NCBI GenBank assembly: GCA_003439945.1
Contig: QVRM01001215.1
Location: 626,501-690,500, forward strand
Length of the DNA stretch: 64,000 bases
Source: Dermanyssus gallinae
Taxonomy: Eukaryota; Arthropoda; Arachnida; Mesostigmata; Dermanyssidae
Direction: 5' to 3'
The notes below the pieces were generated by a model, which had not been told where the DNA came from, ran no database searches, and was given only the letters and a program-made list of their open reading frames with translations. Position 1 is the stretch's first letter, and each line of letters begins with the position of its first letter. Position numbers and translations under genes: made by a program. Shown piece after piece: positions 20,340-32,679 of this stretch.

Positions 20340-21410
20340 CTATGATTGGATGCAGATAGAAGTGTTTTTGTGAACGTAGAATTTATATTCAGATTTCGAC
20401 GTGCATGTCCACCAATTTCTATACATTTCCTACACCGGTGGATCTATGTATTAAAACACGCCTCCAAATCGCGTTTTTCGAAGTTTTTAGCGCCATCTCG
20501 ATTGGTTCCAGCATCGTTCCGGGTGACTCGAAACGTCTGCTCCTTATAACGTCTTCTGAGAGTGGGCCTGCTTTCACAACAAATGAATCTGCCATTACCA
20601 CGACCTTATGCGAGCTACTTTGTTGTAAATGAATCATTTCCTATCGTCGACAAGTGTTTGTGTTATAAAGTCGGAATGTCTTTTAAATAACAAGAGTGCA
20701 GATTTTCGAGACGGTTCAAAATTCTATTTTTGGTGAGCTTATATGGCAACTATATATCCGCACGTAGCCAATAATTTAAGCCACTGGTTGCATTATTACC
20801 TGCGCACTGTCGTGCACAAAGGTCCCGTGTCCGGAGAAGCAGTTTAGTTTAGTAATTTTTGCTATTAAATTTATCATTAGGATACCATGTAAATACATGG
20901 TATCATCCGTGTTTATTTTTTATATTTACAAAACCTCAGTGGTCACTACTGCATAGAGTTCACGCTAGAGGCGTGCGACAAAACAAGCGATGAGATGACC
21001 AGTGAGGATTTATTCACAACAGAATTTGGAAAAGCAATTACCGACACGGCACCACCCTAACCCCAAATCCAACTGGTTTTGATAATATCATGCACTCGAG
21101 CTAGTTTGCCCGTACGCCCAAAACGGGCGACCAAACAAGATCATTGCTCAGATGAGGTCTGACTGCAACAGAACAAAGTGTGAGTTAACAAAGTCACATA
21201 AAATCTCAGATAGAAAAGCGGGAGTTTTGGCCAGTTATCGAAAGTTGGGAACCGTATTTACACAAGGAAAAGAGGAAAGAGAGACTGAAAGCAAGAAGAG
21301 CCACCGACGGGAGAAGAGGACAAGCCCCCTGCGAAACAGTAGCGCAGGTGTTAACCACATCGACCAGAAGGGGAAAAATACCCGCAAAATGAAACCGGGC
21401 TGAGGTTGTC
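20340..21410. other. No gene recognised
   Basis: Mixed-composition DNA without convincing coding signal. It contains a perfect short palindrome (20881-20904; 11-bp arms, 2-bp spacer). Confidence 0.5.
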
Positions 21411-21419
21411 CTCATTCCC

Positions 21420-22415
21420 TAAGACAATGAAGGATTCAAGCTCATTTGCTTAATGAATACGTCGGAGAAGGTACACGAAGTAACAATCGAATAATGGCTC
21501 CTTGCAGATCCTTGCGAAAAAAAAACGATCTCCTTCTGGTCTCCCAATACGGATTCAGAAAAAAAACGTGCCGCGAACACCGCTGTTCATGAAGCTGCGA
21601 CCAGGGCTGACCTTTTATTTAGCTCAATTATTTTTACAAGTACTCAAGAAAAACTGTTCTTACAATCCTTTTAGATGCCAGAAACGCTTTCAACAGCCGC
21701 CCGTGGAGGACAATACTAAACCTGTAAGTGAATAAAAGGTCCCACATTATCCAGGCCATATCAGGACACCTGGAGAATCGACGTGTTTTCAACGCCGAAA
21801 TGAAAATACCGGTGACAGTAGGAGCTTGGCAGGGATCGAAACTGGGTCCCCCGCTCTGGAATCTGACGTACGATAACGTCCTCTATCAGGGTAACCTTTC
21901 TCAAGGTAGTAGATTATCTGGTCATCACAGCACATTAACAGTCTACAAGCAGATGGATGGACGATGACGGCTTAGTAATCGCTCCAGAGAAAACGCAGCC
22001 ATACTGCTAGCAAGAAGAATGAAGGTGCGTCCCATTAGACTACATCTGTAGGGCAGCAAACAAAGCATGCCAGTCAATAAGGCCCGGTGCTTAGGGGTAA
22101 GCATAACAAAAACCTACAAAACTCAGCCATATAAAAATCAGCTTAACCAAAACGGCCAATAAAATTGCGAGAATTCTGCCAAACATTCAGGGTTCAAGAG
22201 AACGCAAGCACAGCTTGCGGATGTCGCAGCACCTTTTAGGTCCTTTGTATGGATCTAGGCCTTCCTGAATCGAATGAGGCAAGCCGGACTCTTGGAAGCA
22301 ACCACAGAGTGGCGGCACTTAAGACTTTTTCAGTCTATCGTACGGTTAGCACAAACGCTGCTCTGGTGCAAGAGCCCTAAAAGTGGGACCCAAAGGTAGA
22401 GAAGCGAAATCTGTA
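21420..22415 (+). pseudogene. R1-like LINE relic
   Basis: A heavily decayed plus-strand copy related to element 1. The clearest piece (about 21790-21900) reads 'VTVGAWQGSKLGPPLWNLTYDNVL', corresponding to the 'GVPQGS-LGP' RT block (the quoted run is split here by shape only). Near 22335-22410 'VYRTVSTNAALV' and 'KWDPKVEKRN' match the C-terminal region of element 1. Frames shift throughout. It ends against the minus-strand LINE that follows. Confidence 0.65.
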
Positions 22416-22419
22416 GAAC

Positions 22420-23800
22420 AATTGCTTGAGCTGCAGAAGGGAAATAGAGAGAGACTGCAGTCAACATTGGGGTCGTGGAAGCTTTCTGCACTGCATAGGT
22501 GGTGGTGGTAGCCGTGTAACGAAAAACGCACTATCACATGGCGATTCAGTCGGCCGGGCCCTTTCCACGCGTAGTCAGTCATTGCAGGTTTTATGAAGAT
22601 ATCAGGATCTATGTCGGCCAGTTTGTCCTCCTGAAGCTGAATAAACGCCTTGTATGCCTCCGTCTCCTGCAGCCCATACATCTTCTACGAATAGCAAGGT
22701 CCCTGTCAGTACATAAACCAGGCGGTTGCGAGCGGAGGAGTGCAGGTCCAGAACTCGCTTTAAGAACGCGGGCTTAACTCTCTCCAGCGTTGCGAGATCG
22801 TTCATTTTGAGGTGTCGCCATATCAGCTGCACTCCGTATGTAGCCGTTGGCGCGACTTTGAGATGAAATAGTCGCAGGGCGCTATCGATGGAGAGCTTCT
22901 GGGGCACTTCGATTGTTGTTGACGCAATCAGAGCCTTTCTCACCCGTTGTTCAACGTGCAGGCGGAACGCAGTCCCTGTTGTGGTGAGAGTTATGCCGAG
23001 GTTTGTAAAGGAATTTACGTACCTGACTGGCGCGCCCCCCAAGCGGAGTTCGTCGCTAGCAGCCAGACGACCTCCTCTGCGGAATTTGAGCGCCTCAGTT
23101 TTACTGTTGTTGATGGTAAAACCAACCTCGCTGGCGTACCTCGTCATTGTGACTATTGCTTGTTGCAAGTGGTGCCTGCTCGTACTAAACATCACCAGAT
23201 CGTCAGCGTACAGAATGACTTTGACGAGCAGATGCCTCGTGGTGATCCGTGAAGGTAGATCGCTTATGAGAACTGCGAATAGTAGCGGGCTGACGTTATC
23301 CCCTTGTGCGAACCCCGTCGTCTGCTCTAGACTATCGCGTATCACTACCCCGTCGTCGATTGAGATTATATTTTTCTGTAAAATAGCTCTGAGGAGTTCT
23401 AGTATTCTGAGCCGTACAGCAGATTCCGCAAGCTTCTCTAGCACTATCGAGTGTGATCCTGAATCGACTGCTACTTTAAAATCTACAAAGATGGAATAAA
23501 GAGGCTGTCCGCGCCTTGCTAGCGTCGATTGCACTTCTTACTTCAGTTTTTGGCACGCCGATGTCCACTGCAAAGTAAGTACGAGAGCTGACTTCAGGTG
23601 TTCGTTATAAATGCCTTCGAGCCCGCAAGCTTTCCGTGTAGGCAGATGAGCGATGGCTTCATAAACTTCTACAATTGAGAAGTCTTTCTCCAACTCATCT
23701 CGCAATAGTTCGTCCACCTTGGACCAAACACTGGTATATTGAAAGATGTGCGTTGCTTCTTCTGCTGATGCCCCCTAGTACAATTCTATGGAGATCTGGA
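22420..23800 (-). pseudogene. LINE family B, RT relic
   Basis: A minus-strand copy of the family seen at 27254-28559. Upstream 'EAIAHLPTRKACGLEGI' (~23650) is RT block 0. The main frame, 310 codons ending at 22602, has 'SIFVDFKVAVDSG', 'GFAQGDNVSPLLFAV', 'ILYADDLVMFS', 'GFTINNSKTEALKFRRGG'. A shift near 22680 leads to the Cys/His C-terminus ('HGYHHHLCSAESFHDP', about 22500). Several frameshifts and a missing part of the zinc motif make it inactive. Confidence 0.8.
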
Positions 23801-24106
23801 CCATCAGAGAGTGAAGCTTAAGGATGGAGGTACGTCTTGTGAGTCTCAGCAGACTAACGTCTATGCGCTGGACGAGTCCCACACTGCTTAAAAAACTGTA
23901 TGTACATGCTCAAGAATAAGCAGAGTTTATATATTATTGGTGTCTTTGCAGAAGAAATAATGCTCTAGAAAGTACATCCGTTAGTAAATGCAATGGGCGT
24001 CCTTGATTGTATAGAAAACTGATCAATGACTTGTCTTTTGGACTGAACAAGATAAACCCAATACAAACAGCATCGATGTAGATGGAAATAGAAGTTGAGC
24101 CCGGTG

Positions 24107-24183
24107 GCGTGGTGCATTTGCGTGCGCCTTGCGACCGGAAGAGACACATAGGTGCACCGGTTCGATCCCCGCCGTTGCACATT
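24107..24183 (+). repeat. tRNA-derived SINE head
   Basis: It carries an A-box-like 'GTGGCGTGGTGC' and a B-box 'GGTTCGATCCC' spaced as in a tRNA promoter, followed by 'CCGCCGTTGCAC'. The arms do not fold into a full tRNA, so a SINE promoter region (RNA polymerase III) is likelier than a functional tRNA gene. Confidence 0.55.
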
Positions 24184-24559
24184 TGTATGCATGGAGTCCG
24201 TTTTACAAAGCAATGCGAAAAAAGTCAGTGGGCTTTAAATGTTAGCTAGGATCAATCTGAAAAAATGTAAGCCTGAAAAGAGTAAGAATAGAACAGAAAC
24301 GCCTTTGTTTGCAGAAGGGTTTCTGGCTGCACGCTAGACACGCTTATGATTGGTGATTTCCATTCTTGCGAGACATTTCGATAAACGCACTATTTGGCTC
24401 CTACACACATCAACGCGTGGTCAAAGAGATTTACGCTTACACGCTGTGATATCACCCGTATTCCGTTCTTAAATAAACAAAAACAAGGCGGGTGAGAAAT
24501 TTAAGTCTAAATAACAAAATTCACTTATATAGGTAAATATACACACTTTTGAATCCTTA

Positions 24560-25620
24560 GAAGAGAGAGAGTATCCTTACTTCGGGAAGGAGTCTCCCCC
24601 GTGTTGCAGAAGTGGTTGGATAAACTCAGTACCGCTTCGGAACGCCTTCCTATGATAGGATACCATAGCGGTCTTTACCTGCTGAGGTGCTCATACTCAG
24701 CCACACGCCTAACTCTCATATTCTGAGAGGTATCCAACTTACCGGTGAAACGGACGAGCTTCGACGCTTTAATGATCTTACAGCCAACACAATAACTTAA
24801 TCTACTTAACATCGAACTGGACGATACAGCCAAACGACAGATTTTCTTGCCAATAGCCAAGGGGGGACTTGGCTTACCAGACCCGACAATATTAGCGCTC
24901 CCCGCGATAGTTGCTGCAACCCATCAGGTTTCTGGCAGGGTCTGCGAGCTTCTTGGTGAAGCCGGCCAGCTCGAATTTACCTCCATGCGGGATAAAGTCA
25001 CGAGCAGTTTAGCAGCCACTACAAGAATATGTGTTGGCCTCCGACTTGGTGCGCCGCTCGTTCACCCTCACATATGCCGATGCGGGATCCGGTGGGCATT
25101 AGAGGTCACCACGCTCGATCCTGCGCCCTCAGTGAAGGTCGTCGACCACGTCATGCGGCTATTAATGACACAATACCAAGAACCTTGAGGACGGCAGGCT
25201 ACCCAAGTAGGTTGGAACCGACTGGACTAACCAAAAACGACGGCAAGCGTCTCGACGGGATGACTCCCATCCCCTTTGAACAAGGCCGTACTCTCATATG
25301 AGACGTAACAGACTCACTTTCTCCCTCAATGGTCGGTTTCGGTTCACTTAGAGCTGATAACGCCGCGGCCCAAGCAGAAAAGAACAACTACGATGAACAA
25401 ATACGCCAAACTGACAAGAGCCCACAACTTCAGCCCAGTGGCCTTCGAGACCTTTGGACCACCGGCCCCCTTGACTGAGAGAACACTTACTAAACTGGGT
25501 GAACGATTAAAGATAACTACTGGGGGCAAGAGAGCCGCACCATTTTTGCGCCAGAGACTTTCCATTGACGTCTAGCGGAGCAACGCGATCTCAATTTCGG
25601 GATCGCTTGCCGAATGGTGC
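24560..25620 (+). pseudogene. Relic of the exon-D retrotransposon family
   Basis: A plus-strand decayed relative of the 16282-18173 element. 'GYHSGLYLLRCSYS' (~24660), 'LPIAKGGLGLPDP' (~24845), 'TTRICVGLRLGAPL' (~25020), then 'LDGMTPIPFEQGRTLI' (~25250) and 'FSPVAFETFGPPAPLTER' (~25430) align in order with the C-terminal half of that ORF, including the endonuclease region and the 'RLSIDV...SGSL' ending. There are at least three frameshifts. Confidence 0.7.
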
Positions 25621-25624
25621 ACAC

Positions 25625-27240
25625 CAGGCCTGTTATAGGTCGAAAGTGAACACGTTCACTTACACAGGATTGTAATATAACTCGATAAATAAAAATCCTC
25701 GAGTTTCAAAAAAAAATCTTAGAATAATGAAACAACGGAATCTTTCAGACATATTTGTTCCATTATGACTTTAGCGGCTGGCCTTAGTTTAGAAAAAAAG
25801 AGGCTCGAATAGAATTATTTCTATGGCTAGAACTTTATGCTGAGCATTTCTGACTGTTATTTCGATACGCCATGATCACCCGACCTGTTAAGCCCCAAGC
25901 GTCGTCGGTTAGCGACAGTAGCGACAGCGTCCGTCAGCCACATAATGACGTCCTGGTCGTCAGGTGACTGTAGCCGTGTCTACTGTAGCGGTCTCCTGTT
26001 GAACACAGAAGCAGCGTTTTCCGCCCATCAGTAAAGCTGCCTCTCCTAGTGGGGTCCAGAAGAGCTCGCAGCAAACCCTAGCGTCGCCGTGTTCCACGTT
26101 CCGTAACAGGGACCTGAGGACTGGGCGTTGTAAGACCTCTACGGTCACGTCAAAGGTAATTTGATGGGACTGTATTGTCTAATCATGTAAAAATTAGGGC
26201 TTTTAGGGTAAGCATAAGCTCTGCGGTGCAGTGGAACTTCAGCCTGAGTGGAGCGTTGTTCGTGCCGTAGCTCTCCATCAGCAGAAGCTAAGCCCCACAA
26301 ACGAAAGCCCCCATTCAAGCCCGGGCTCTACTCTATCATACGACGATAGGCCGCCTCGTAGCAACGGCCAAATAGTCTCAAGAGCACCTCTTGTTTCACC
26401 GCGACTCTCAAGAATGAAATCCGATCGAAGAGACGTGCGGTGAAAACAAGGCTAATACAGCATTGTGCCTTTCCTTGGAAGTGAAGTCCGTTATCTCAGC
26501 TCGAGGCAGTTGCCGAAAGTGTTATACGTCAGAGTAGAACGTGCAAGTATTTTCATTGGTTCATACGTTTTGCAATATCTTTGTGGCCTCTTCGCTGTGG
26601 AATGCCTCGAACGCCCCCGACATCCCTTGCGCCAGTTATGATAGCAACGTGTATGTTATCGGCATCGACGCTGTAACATACTGCGGCGGTGTTAAGTCAG
26701 AAAACGGTTGTCGACCTGAGTTTTACCTCACACTAAATGTTTCCTAAATTCTTCCGCCCTTCTTCCCGTCTACTAATCTATGAACAAGCGGGCGCACCGA
26801 TGTTGAGCACCTATGCAAATATGTGGTCAAACACCTGGCCCTCATGTAAAGTCGTCTCGAGCAATCTTACTTGTCATATTCAGTCGGATTGTGAATATTG
26901 GTTAATTCAACTAGATAATTTTCAATTTCAGTACATATATAGCGGCGTAGTGAAGAGGACAGAGGCGCTACTGCAGTAGATTTTGCAAGCAGAGGCAGTG
27001 GAAAAGGCGGAATTAACTGGCAGCTGGCCCCTGGAAGTCTCGACGCGCTCACCTACTCAGGCCGGTTGAACTTGGTTGTGCTTTCGCTCGTTAGACGAAC
27101 CACATGACGGTGCGGAAGATGAAGGAGAAGACGAAGCGGAGGAAACGATGACGGCGGACGGCGCGGACACGCCGTGGCTTTGTGAACCCCCACACTGGCT
27201 GCTTGCGACGTATGTGCATCAAGCAATCCCATAAACTGTC
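25625..27240. other. No gene recognised
   Basis: There is a 62-codon minus-strand frame ending at 25960, open further upstream and without recognisable motifs, and scattered short frames. I see no splice-bounded exon or transposon signature that I can defend. Confidence 0.4.
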
Positions 27241-27253
27241 ATAAAAAGGCAGC

Positions 27254-28559
27254 CCATACGGCCCTGCGTCAGTTGCTAGCAGAAATTTGGGAAACTCTAT
27301 CAGAACCTAGAAGACCGTTATACGCAATATTTATAGACCTTAAAGCTGCCTTTGACTTAGCGCCACGAAGTAGGATTATAGAAAAGTTAGCCTTAGAGGG
27401 AGTTCCGTATCGCTTACTAAAACTTTTAAGTAGCATTCTTGGGGAGACTACAGGATACATCGACAACGGTATAGGGATTGTGGGAAAAGTAAAGCAAACT
27501 ACAGGCGTGGCCCAAGGAGACGGACTTAGCCCATTGCTTTTTTCGGTACTATTGGGAGGGCTACCTAACCGGGTGAGGCAGGGGTGGACCCGAGAGTGGG
27601 CAAACACATTAATGTATGCAGATGACATTGCGATCTATGGCAGGAGTTTATTTAGGGTTAAGCAGGGACTGGAACGGCTAATAGATTATATGGACGAGAT
27701 GGGACTTAGCATTAACTGGCAAAAGACAGTAGCAGTAAAATTTCGAAGAGGAGGTCGATTGGCGAAAGACGATGTTCTTCGAGCCAGGGGTAATACAGTA
27801 AATTTTGTAAATAAATGTACCTATTTGGGGGTCACTATAACATCAAATGGTAGCAGCTTTCGAAAACATATTGAAAGCAGAGTAGGAAAAGCCATTCGAG
27901 CGGCAGCAGCAATTAAAAACCCGCAAATGTTGTCAATACATACGGCGTCCGCCCTTTTCAAGATTAAAATAGAACCAATAGCAACATTTGGTGTATCACT
28001 TATATGGGAAAAATTAGGCGAGGCAGATCTACAGTTACTAGATAGAGTTCGATTTTTCTTCACGAAGCGGGTTTTGAGGTTAGCTAACTCTTGTAGGAAT
28101 AGAATAGTTCATATATTAGAAGGGGGGGGGGCTCTAACGACACAGGAATTACAAGTAAAACGGGGTTTACCTAAGACGACGGCCTTCGTGGCCTACACTA
28201 TGAAGTGGGGGGAAAAATTAAAGGATATAGACATAGGAATATACACGACGATAGCGATGAGGAGTACAACCTGGCGAGCAGCCGGATATAAGAATAGGCA
28301 TCTAACTACGGCATTTGCAGCTCACGGGTTCCATCACGTGTTATGCAGCACCCAAGAATTCCACAATCCTCAGGAGTGTTGTAGGTGCGCGAGATGCTTA
28401 GGCCATTGTGATAGATACCACGCCGCAGCATGTCCAGCAGTGCAATCAATAGCTGAACTCGCAAGATGAGGGAAGATCCGGTGACGCAGAAAAACCACTG
28501 ATTGAAACTGATGTACTTATTTAAAATTTACCCAACCTGGGTGTTAATAAACCATAATA
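27254..28559 (+). mobile_element. LINE family B copy with 13-bp TSD
   Basis: A 1306-bp insertion bounded by a 13-bp direct repeat (27241-27253 and 28560-28572). It is 5'-truncated inside the RT domain and ends in a short ATA-type tail. It is the best-preserved of four family members in the window (the others are at 18890-19205, 22420-23800 and 55560-57590). Confidence 0.85.
27273..28469 (+). CDS. Reverse transcriptase of LINE family B, truncated
   Basis: An open frame of 398 codons (also open upstream to the insertion edge) ending at TGA 28467-28469. RT motifs: 'AIFIDLKAAFDLA' (residues ~18-30), 'GVAQGDGLSPLLFSV' (~72-86), 'LMYADDIAIYG' (~108-118), 'GLSINWQKTVAVKFRRGG' (~140-157), 'TYLGVTITSNG' (~183-193). 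The C-terminus carries a Cys/His cluster ('HHVLCSTQEFHNPQECCRC', 'CLGHCDRYHAAAC'). The N-terminal RT blocks and any endonuclease are missing by truncation, so it cannot move by itself. Clade not assigned. Confidence 0.8.
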   Translation: MLAEIWETLSEPRRPLYAIFIDLKAAFDLAPRSRIIEKLALEGVPYRLLKLLSSILGETTGYIDNGIGIVGKVKQTTGVAQGDGLSPLLFSVLLGGLPNRVRQGWTREWANTLMYADDIAIYGRSLFRVKQGLERLIDYMDEMGLSINWQKTVAVKFRRGGRLAKDDVLRARGNTVNFVNKCTYLGVTITSNGSSFRKHIESRVGKAIRAAAAIKNPQMLSIHTASALFKIKIEPIATFGVSLIWEKLGEADLQLLDRVRFFFTKRVLRLANSCRNRIVHILEGGGALTTQELQVKRGLPKTTAFVAYTMKWGEKLKDIDIGIYTTIAMRSTTWRAAGYKNRHLTTAFAAHGFHHVLCSTQEFHNPQECCRCARCLGHCDRYHAAACPAVQSIAELAR

Positions 28560-28829
28560 ATAAAAAGGCAGCGTCGGGAAATTCCAAGGTACGCTTTAAG
28601 AAACCTCTTCTCTGTTTCACATGCCCGAAGCGGATACAACGCAGATGACGAGGGATACTTTATTATTATAACCCCACTTTTCTAGAGCAGTTCGTCACCG
28701 TTGTGACGAGAGTTCCCGCCATAATACTTCAAGCCAAAGACAACGCGGTACAGCATGCAGTGCAAGTCTGCGTTGCCACCTCCCCTGAAGGGAGGAAAGA
28801 AAAAAAAAGGAAAGAAAAAGACCTCACAA

Positions 28830-29065
28830 ATCTAAAGCTGTGCTCTCAGCAAGCAAGCTCACCGTCCATTTCGACGTCCGAACTCCGATACTCATCGAAT
28901 TTCTCGAGCACGGAAAAACCATTGACAGTGATGTGTAATACTGTGAGATACTCCGTAGCCAAAGCAATTCCTCAAGATCAAACGGCCCGGGAAATCCACG
29001 AAAAGAGCGATTCTGCTTCACAATAACGCCCGTTCACACACATCCTAAAGAGTCGTCTGTATGTT
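28830..29065 (+). pseudogene. Possible mariner-like transposase relic
   Basis: Across two frames the sequence reads 'EFLEHGKTIDSDVY', 'KAIPQDQTAREIHEK' and 'RAILLHNNARSHTH', in the order found around the second catalytic Asp of mariner-type transposases ('HDNARPH' block; here the Asp position is Asn). No terminal repeats are found. It is short and decayed. Confidence 0.4.
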
Positions 29066-29099
29066 TTTTTAAAAGTTACTCTTTTAGTCCAGGCAACCC

Positions 29100-29340
29100 T
29101 CCGTCTCCTTCGGACTTTAGCGGCCATAGCTTCAATGCACCGAGGACCGGACAAGTTAAGAGATCTAAGTTTTCCTCAACAGTTCTTGTGGCAAAAGCAT
29201 GGCCGCTGACTCTATATGGTACGGCTTATCATCTATTCTCAATGAGCGCCGCATAGTAAAGATTCGATCAACATCAGAGATTGAACCGACAACGCCCCAG
29301 TCTATGACAGCTATGACATGCGCACTAGTTTCCTAGACTC
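29100..29340 (+). pseudogene. R1-like RT scrap, copy 1 of 3
   Basis: A repeat that recurs inverted at 32390-32520 and 36590-36745. It codes for pieces such as 'AKAWPLTLYG' and 'NERRIVKIRSTSE', which resemble the RT region between motifs A and B of R1-type elements. It is too short and broken for a firm family call. Confidence 0.4.
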
Positions 29341-29504
29341 TCTAGAGTCTCCAGGATCAGCAAAAATGTAGCGGCCAAGTCAACAAGGAAGCATTTTAAG
29401 CATTCGCTAAACAGTCTGGAATTGTCGCCCTACGACTTCCATGAGTTTCGTCCTCCAAAAAAATCTCAATGGAAGCGCCTCAACCCGGACAAGGAACACC
29501 CGTC

Positions 29505-29505
<1 letters not shown>

Positions 29506-29562
<57 letters not shown>

Positions 29563-29567
29563 TATAA
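29506..29567. repeat. (TA)n microsatellite
   Basis: A TA run interrupted once by a C. Confidence 0.95.
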
Positions 29568-29569
29568 AC

Positions 29570-31900
29570 AAAAAAGTATTTGGTATATACAGCGTCCATT
29601 AACCTAATGATATATTCACGCATTTTTACAATCATCGCTTTACGTTTTCTTAATGGCAAAATGGCATCGTTTCAGAACTTTTCGTTCTAGATGCAAAGAT
29701 ACATCGCCATATTTTTTAAAATCTCGAGACTATAAGATGGGTGCAGCAATATCCCATGCGAAATGACGCAACTTGCCGCAGGTTGCAACAGATGTATGCT
29801 GATGAACGCTCTCATAGCGAAATAGGCGACTCATCTGACATCTATTTCTGTCGCCCTTTGGCGATGGCTCCCGTAGTAATGTTCCACTGTTGGCAGTATG
29901 AATTACTATTCTTGTCCTGCAGGCCATGCATAAGGCCTTTCCAATTTTACCAATGTGTGCATCATAGTCTTCTCAGCTTGAAAAGCTTTTGTAGCGGTAA
30001 TGGGTTCTATATCTCGCATCGAATACTTTCCTGTATGAATTTCGTTGACGTAAGCATTTTGTTTCCTACCGTAAGTAACCACATTTCTAAGATAAGGATG
30101 TCCTTAGTTCTTGTCAAAAAAAAGAAGAAACAAGAAAAGGTTCTTAAACACTGTAATATTCCGTTCCGGTAAGCTTACATGGCATCCATATATCGACACA
30201 CTTCTCATCTCTACAACTAATTAGGTGCCAATGAACTGATCTATGTGACAAGTTCACCATATGTTCAATATCATCGATTGCCAGATGTGCGTTACAATTA
30301 TATACCTAATATGTAGGTCCCGTAGAAGACCGGCCTGCTTTTGACTAGGATCTGTAACGTCCAAATATCCACTATATAGAAGTTCACAGCAGCGCATTGC
30401 AATACGATTGATGCGCACGCTTGCCTCTACTACAATCCGCTGACTAGGAGTTCCCACCGATAAAAAGTTAGGACTAAACTAATAACGAGGGTGCTTCTAA
30501 ATTAGGTACACTAATTTTAAGGGGTGAGAGAATTTGCTTGAAGGAATAATTTAATCAATTGAATACGGAAATGTTTTTTAAGAGAAAAATTGCTAGTTTT
30601 TTACACCATCCACAACCTCGAGCGTTACTGCCCCTGTGAAAGGACCGTGTCTGGAAGAAGTAAGATACACTTTCGGATTGCACAACAATAATGATTGTTG
30701 TCAAAAAGCATTTAAATGAGCACAATTCAGATTAACGCCAAGTATAATCCACTGTCGTCTATAAAACGGCATCACCTACGGTAAAGGGTCAACCTTGTGA
30801 GAAAACTCCGGCGCCCGTGTTGCCGAAAATACCGAAGATAAATGTTAAAAAACCGAGTAAATGTGGCACACTTATTGCCTTTCTAAAGAAGGTCATGCGA
30901 TTTGAAGAAATCCACGTTGGAGTCAAAAACGCTTATATACTAGAGGCTAAACTACTAGGCTACCGAAAAAAATGTAGGAGTTCTGCACCTTAATGCACCG
31001 TGGGATATATCGAGTATACGTAAATGCATCCTATTTTATCGTAAACTATCTTTGCTTAAAGGATCTCTGCTAATAGAGAGTCGGGAACTATATCAGGTGC
31101 AACCGAGTTTATCCACTGCTCTTTCTTTTGGGCAGCAATTGTCCTTCTCTCCGCACCTTCTGGACCTTAGAATATAGATTTAAATTCGTGCTGTTGTGCA
31201 GTGAGGGCTATTTAGTCTGAGAAGTAAAGTTTACGGCGTCAGGTTTGAACGAAGATGCTTGCTATATGTCATTTGAGCTAATAGTCGCTAAGCGTATACG
31301 AAAACAATCTTCAAATTTTATCACTTTTTTTAATTATAACGCAGGTAAAAGCTTCTCGTTTCTCTTTTTCCAGTTGTCAAGCCTTCTACCGCTTGGCTTC
31401 TTCTGTATGACTTTGTACTTGCGTCAGTTATATTTCGTCTCTTTAGTAGTACAGTACCAACAGAAGTACAAATGAGAGGTCAGTAGAGCCTTTTAGCAAT
31501 AATGGCGTTTAGTTGCCTATATTTATGTTTATCAGTCAGTTTCAGGCTATAGTATAATCCAATGCATGCAAAATATACCGGATCTCATAAACTTTGAAGA
31601 AAAATCCTACCATTCGAGGCCTCGCCTGGTTGAATCCGTTCGTTTGCAGTTTCCTCTATCTTTGATTTCCTAAAGCGTTTACGGCCAAGGTAGTAACTTA
31701 ACATGTCTGCGAGGTGTGTCAAGTTCGATGACGTTATTGACAGGACTAGATGTTTTGCTGCCAAATGTTGAATTAACGAGATGGCCAGTAAACCGAGCAT
31801 GCGTAACGGGTCCTCATTTGCACAATAAGGTTTGTGACGCTGGGAACGCGAAACTAGCCAAAAATGCGCCACTGCCCCTATAAACCCCTACCAGGTTTAT
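29570..31900. other. No gene recognised
   Basis: Unique-looking AT-rich DNA. The longest frame (about 29741-30172, 143 codons) has no recognisable motif, poor composition and no splice context. Confidence 0.4.
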
Positions 31901-31929
31901 GCCACAATTGAACCAGGCTATTGCCATAA

Positions 31930-32340
31930 CCGGACGGTCCACCCTCAGGTGACTTCCGCACAGATAAATGTAGAGACGCCATACGGTTTCTTTTTTGCCG
32001 ATTTGATCGAACTGAATGTAGGCAAGATGAGCCTTCCCCTGGGCCCCGCCAAAAAAAGAGATAATAGCCTTAATAGGCCATGTCCCGCCCTCCAAATCGT
32101 CCAATTAAATGCTCAGGAAATCAATATTGTACAGACAACCGCCAGGTACCTTAAAATCCTTGTCAATCGGGTTTTTCATTTCCGCAATAAACAAAATATA
32201 AAGAGTATTCCGCACGTGATCAGGTCGACAGGCTAAACTTTGAGGACAACCAATGACCTTTGCGAATCTTATGCCCAATGCCATTCGATCCCTTCTCTGA
32301 TGACGGCGCATCATCACGTGTCTAGGGAGATAGTGCGAGG
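31930..32340 (+). pseudogene. R1-like ORF2 start relic
   Basis: Near 32088 the plus strand reads 'ALQIVQLNAQEINIVQTTA', close to the first endonuclease block of R1-type ORF2 ('xLQxNLNxx'). 'NDLCESYA' follows in another frame. Upstream frames could be ORF1 remnants. An inverted RT scrap (32390-32520) and a 3' end relic (32680-32990) follow. Confidence 0.35.
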
Positions 32341-32389
32341 GGGCAAGTCATGATTGTCAGCTTCCAGGTGTCGCCGCTTTGATCCTTGT

Positions 32390-32520
32390 TTTTGATCGAA
32401 TTGTCTTTCAAAGACGCTCATTGAGACTAAATGATAAGCCATACGGTTAAAAGTCAGCGGCCATGCCACGTCGACTGTTGGGAAAACTAGATACACCTCA
32501 CCATGTTCGGCATTTTAAGG
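32390..32520 (-). pseudogene. R1-like RT scrap, copy 2 of 3
   Basis: The reverse complement matches 29137-29330 over most of its length; it reads 'VAWPLTFNRMAYHLVSMS' on the minus strand. Confidence 0.4.
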
Positions 32521-32679
32521 TAATGTTTCTAAAGGTTTGCAGATTGGTTGTTGGTTTGCTGCTCTACAACAAATAATGTCATATCTATGACCAAAACAAA
32601 TTATGTAAGTGACCAAGTAGATTGCTCTCGGCTAAGCATAACCCCCTGGAGGAACTTGCCACGACCACTAATGTCCCAC

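Noticed and set aside
20881..20904. Palindrome as a transposon end or regulatory site
   Set aside because: Perfect but short, with no partner copy or target duplication nearby; kept only as a note.
28830..29065. Calling this relic a full mariner
   Set aside because: No terminal inverted repeats or HTH region; only the area around one catalytic block is recognisable.
29741..30172. 143-codon open frame as a gene
   Set aside because: No motif, no splice sites at its edges, biased composition, and a Lys-rich end from an A-run.
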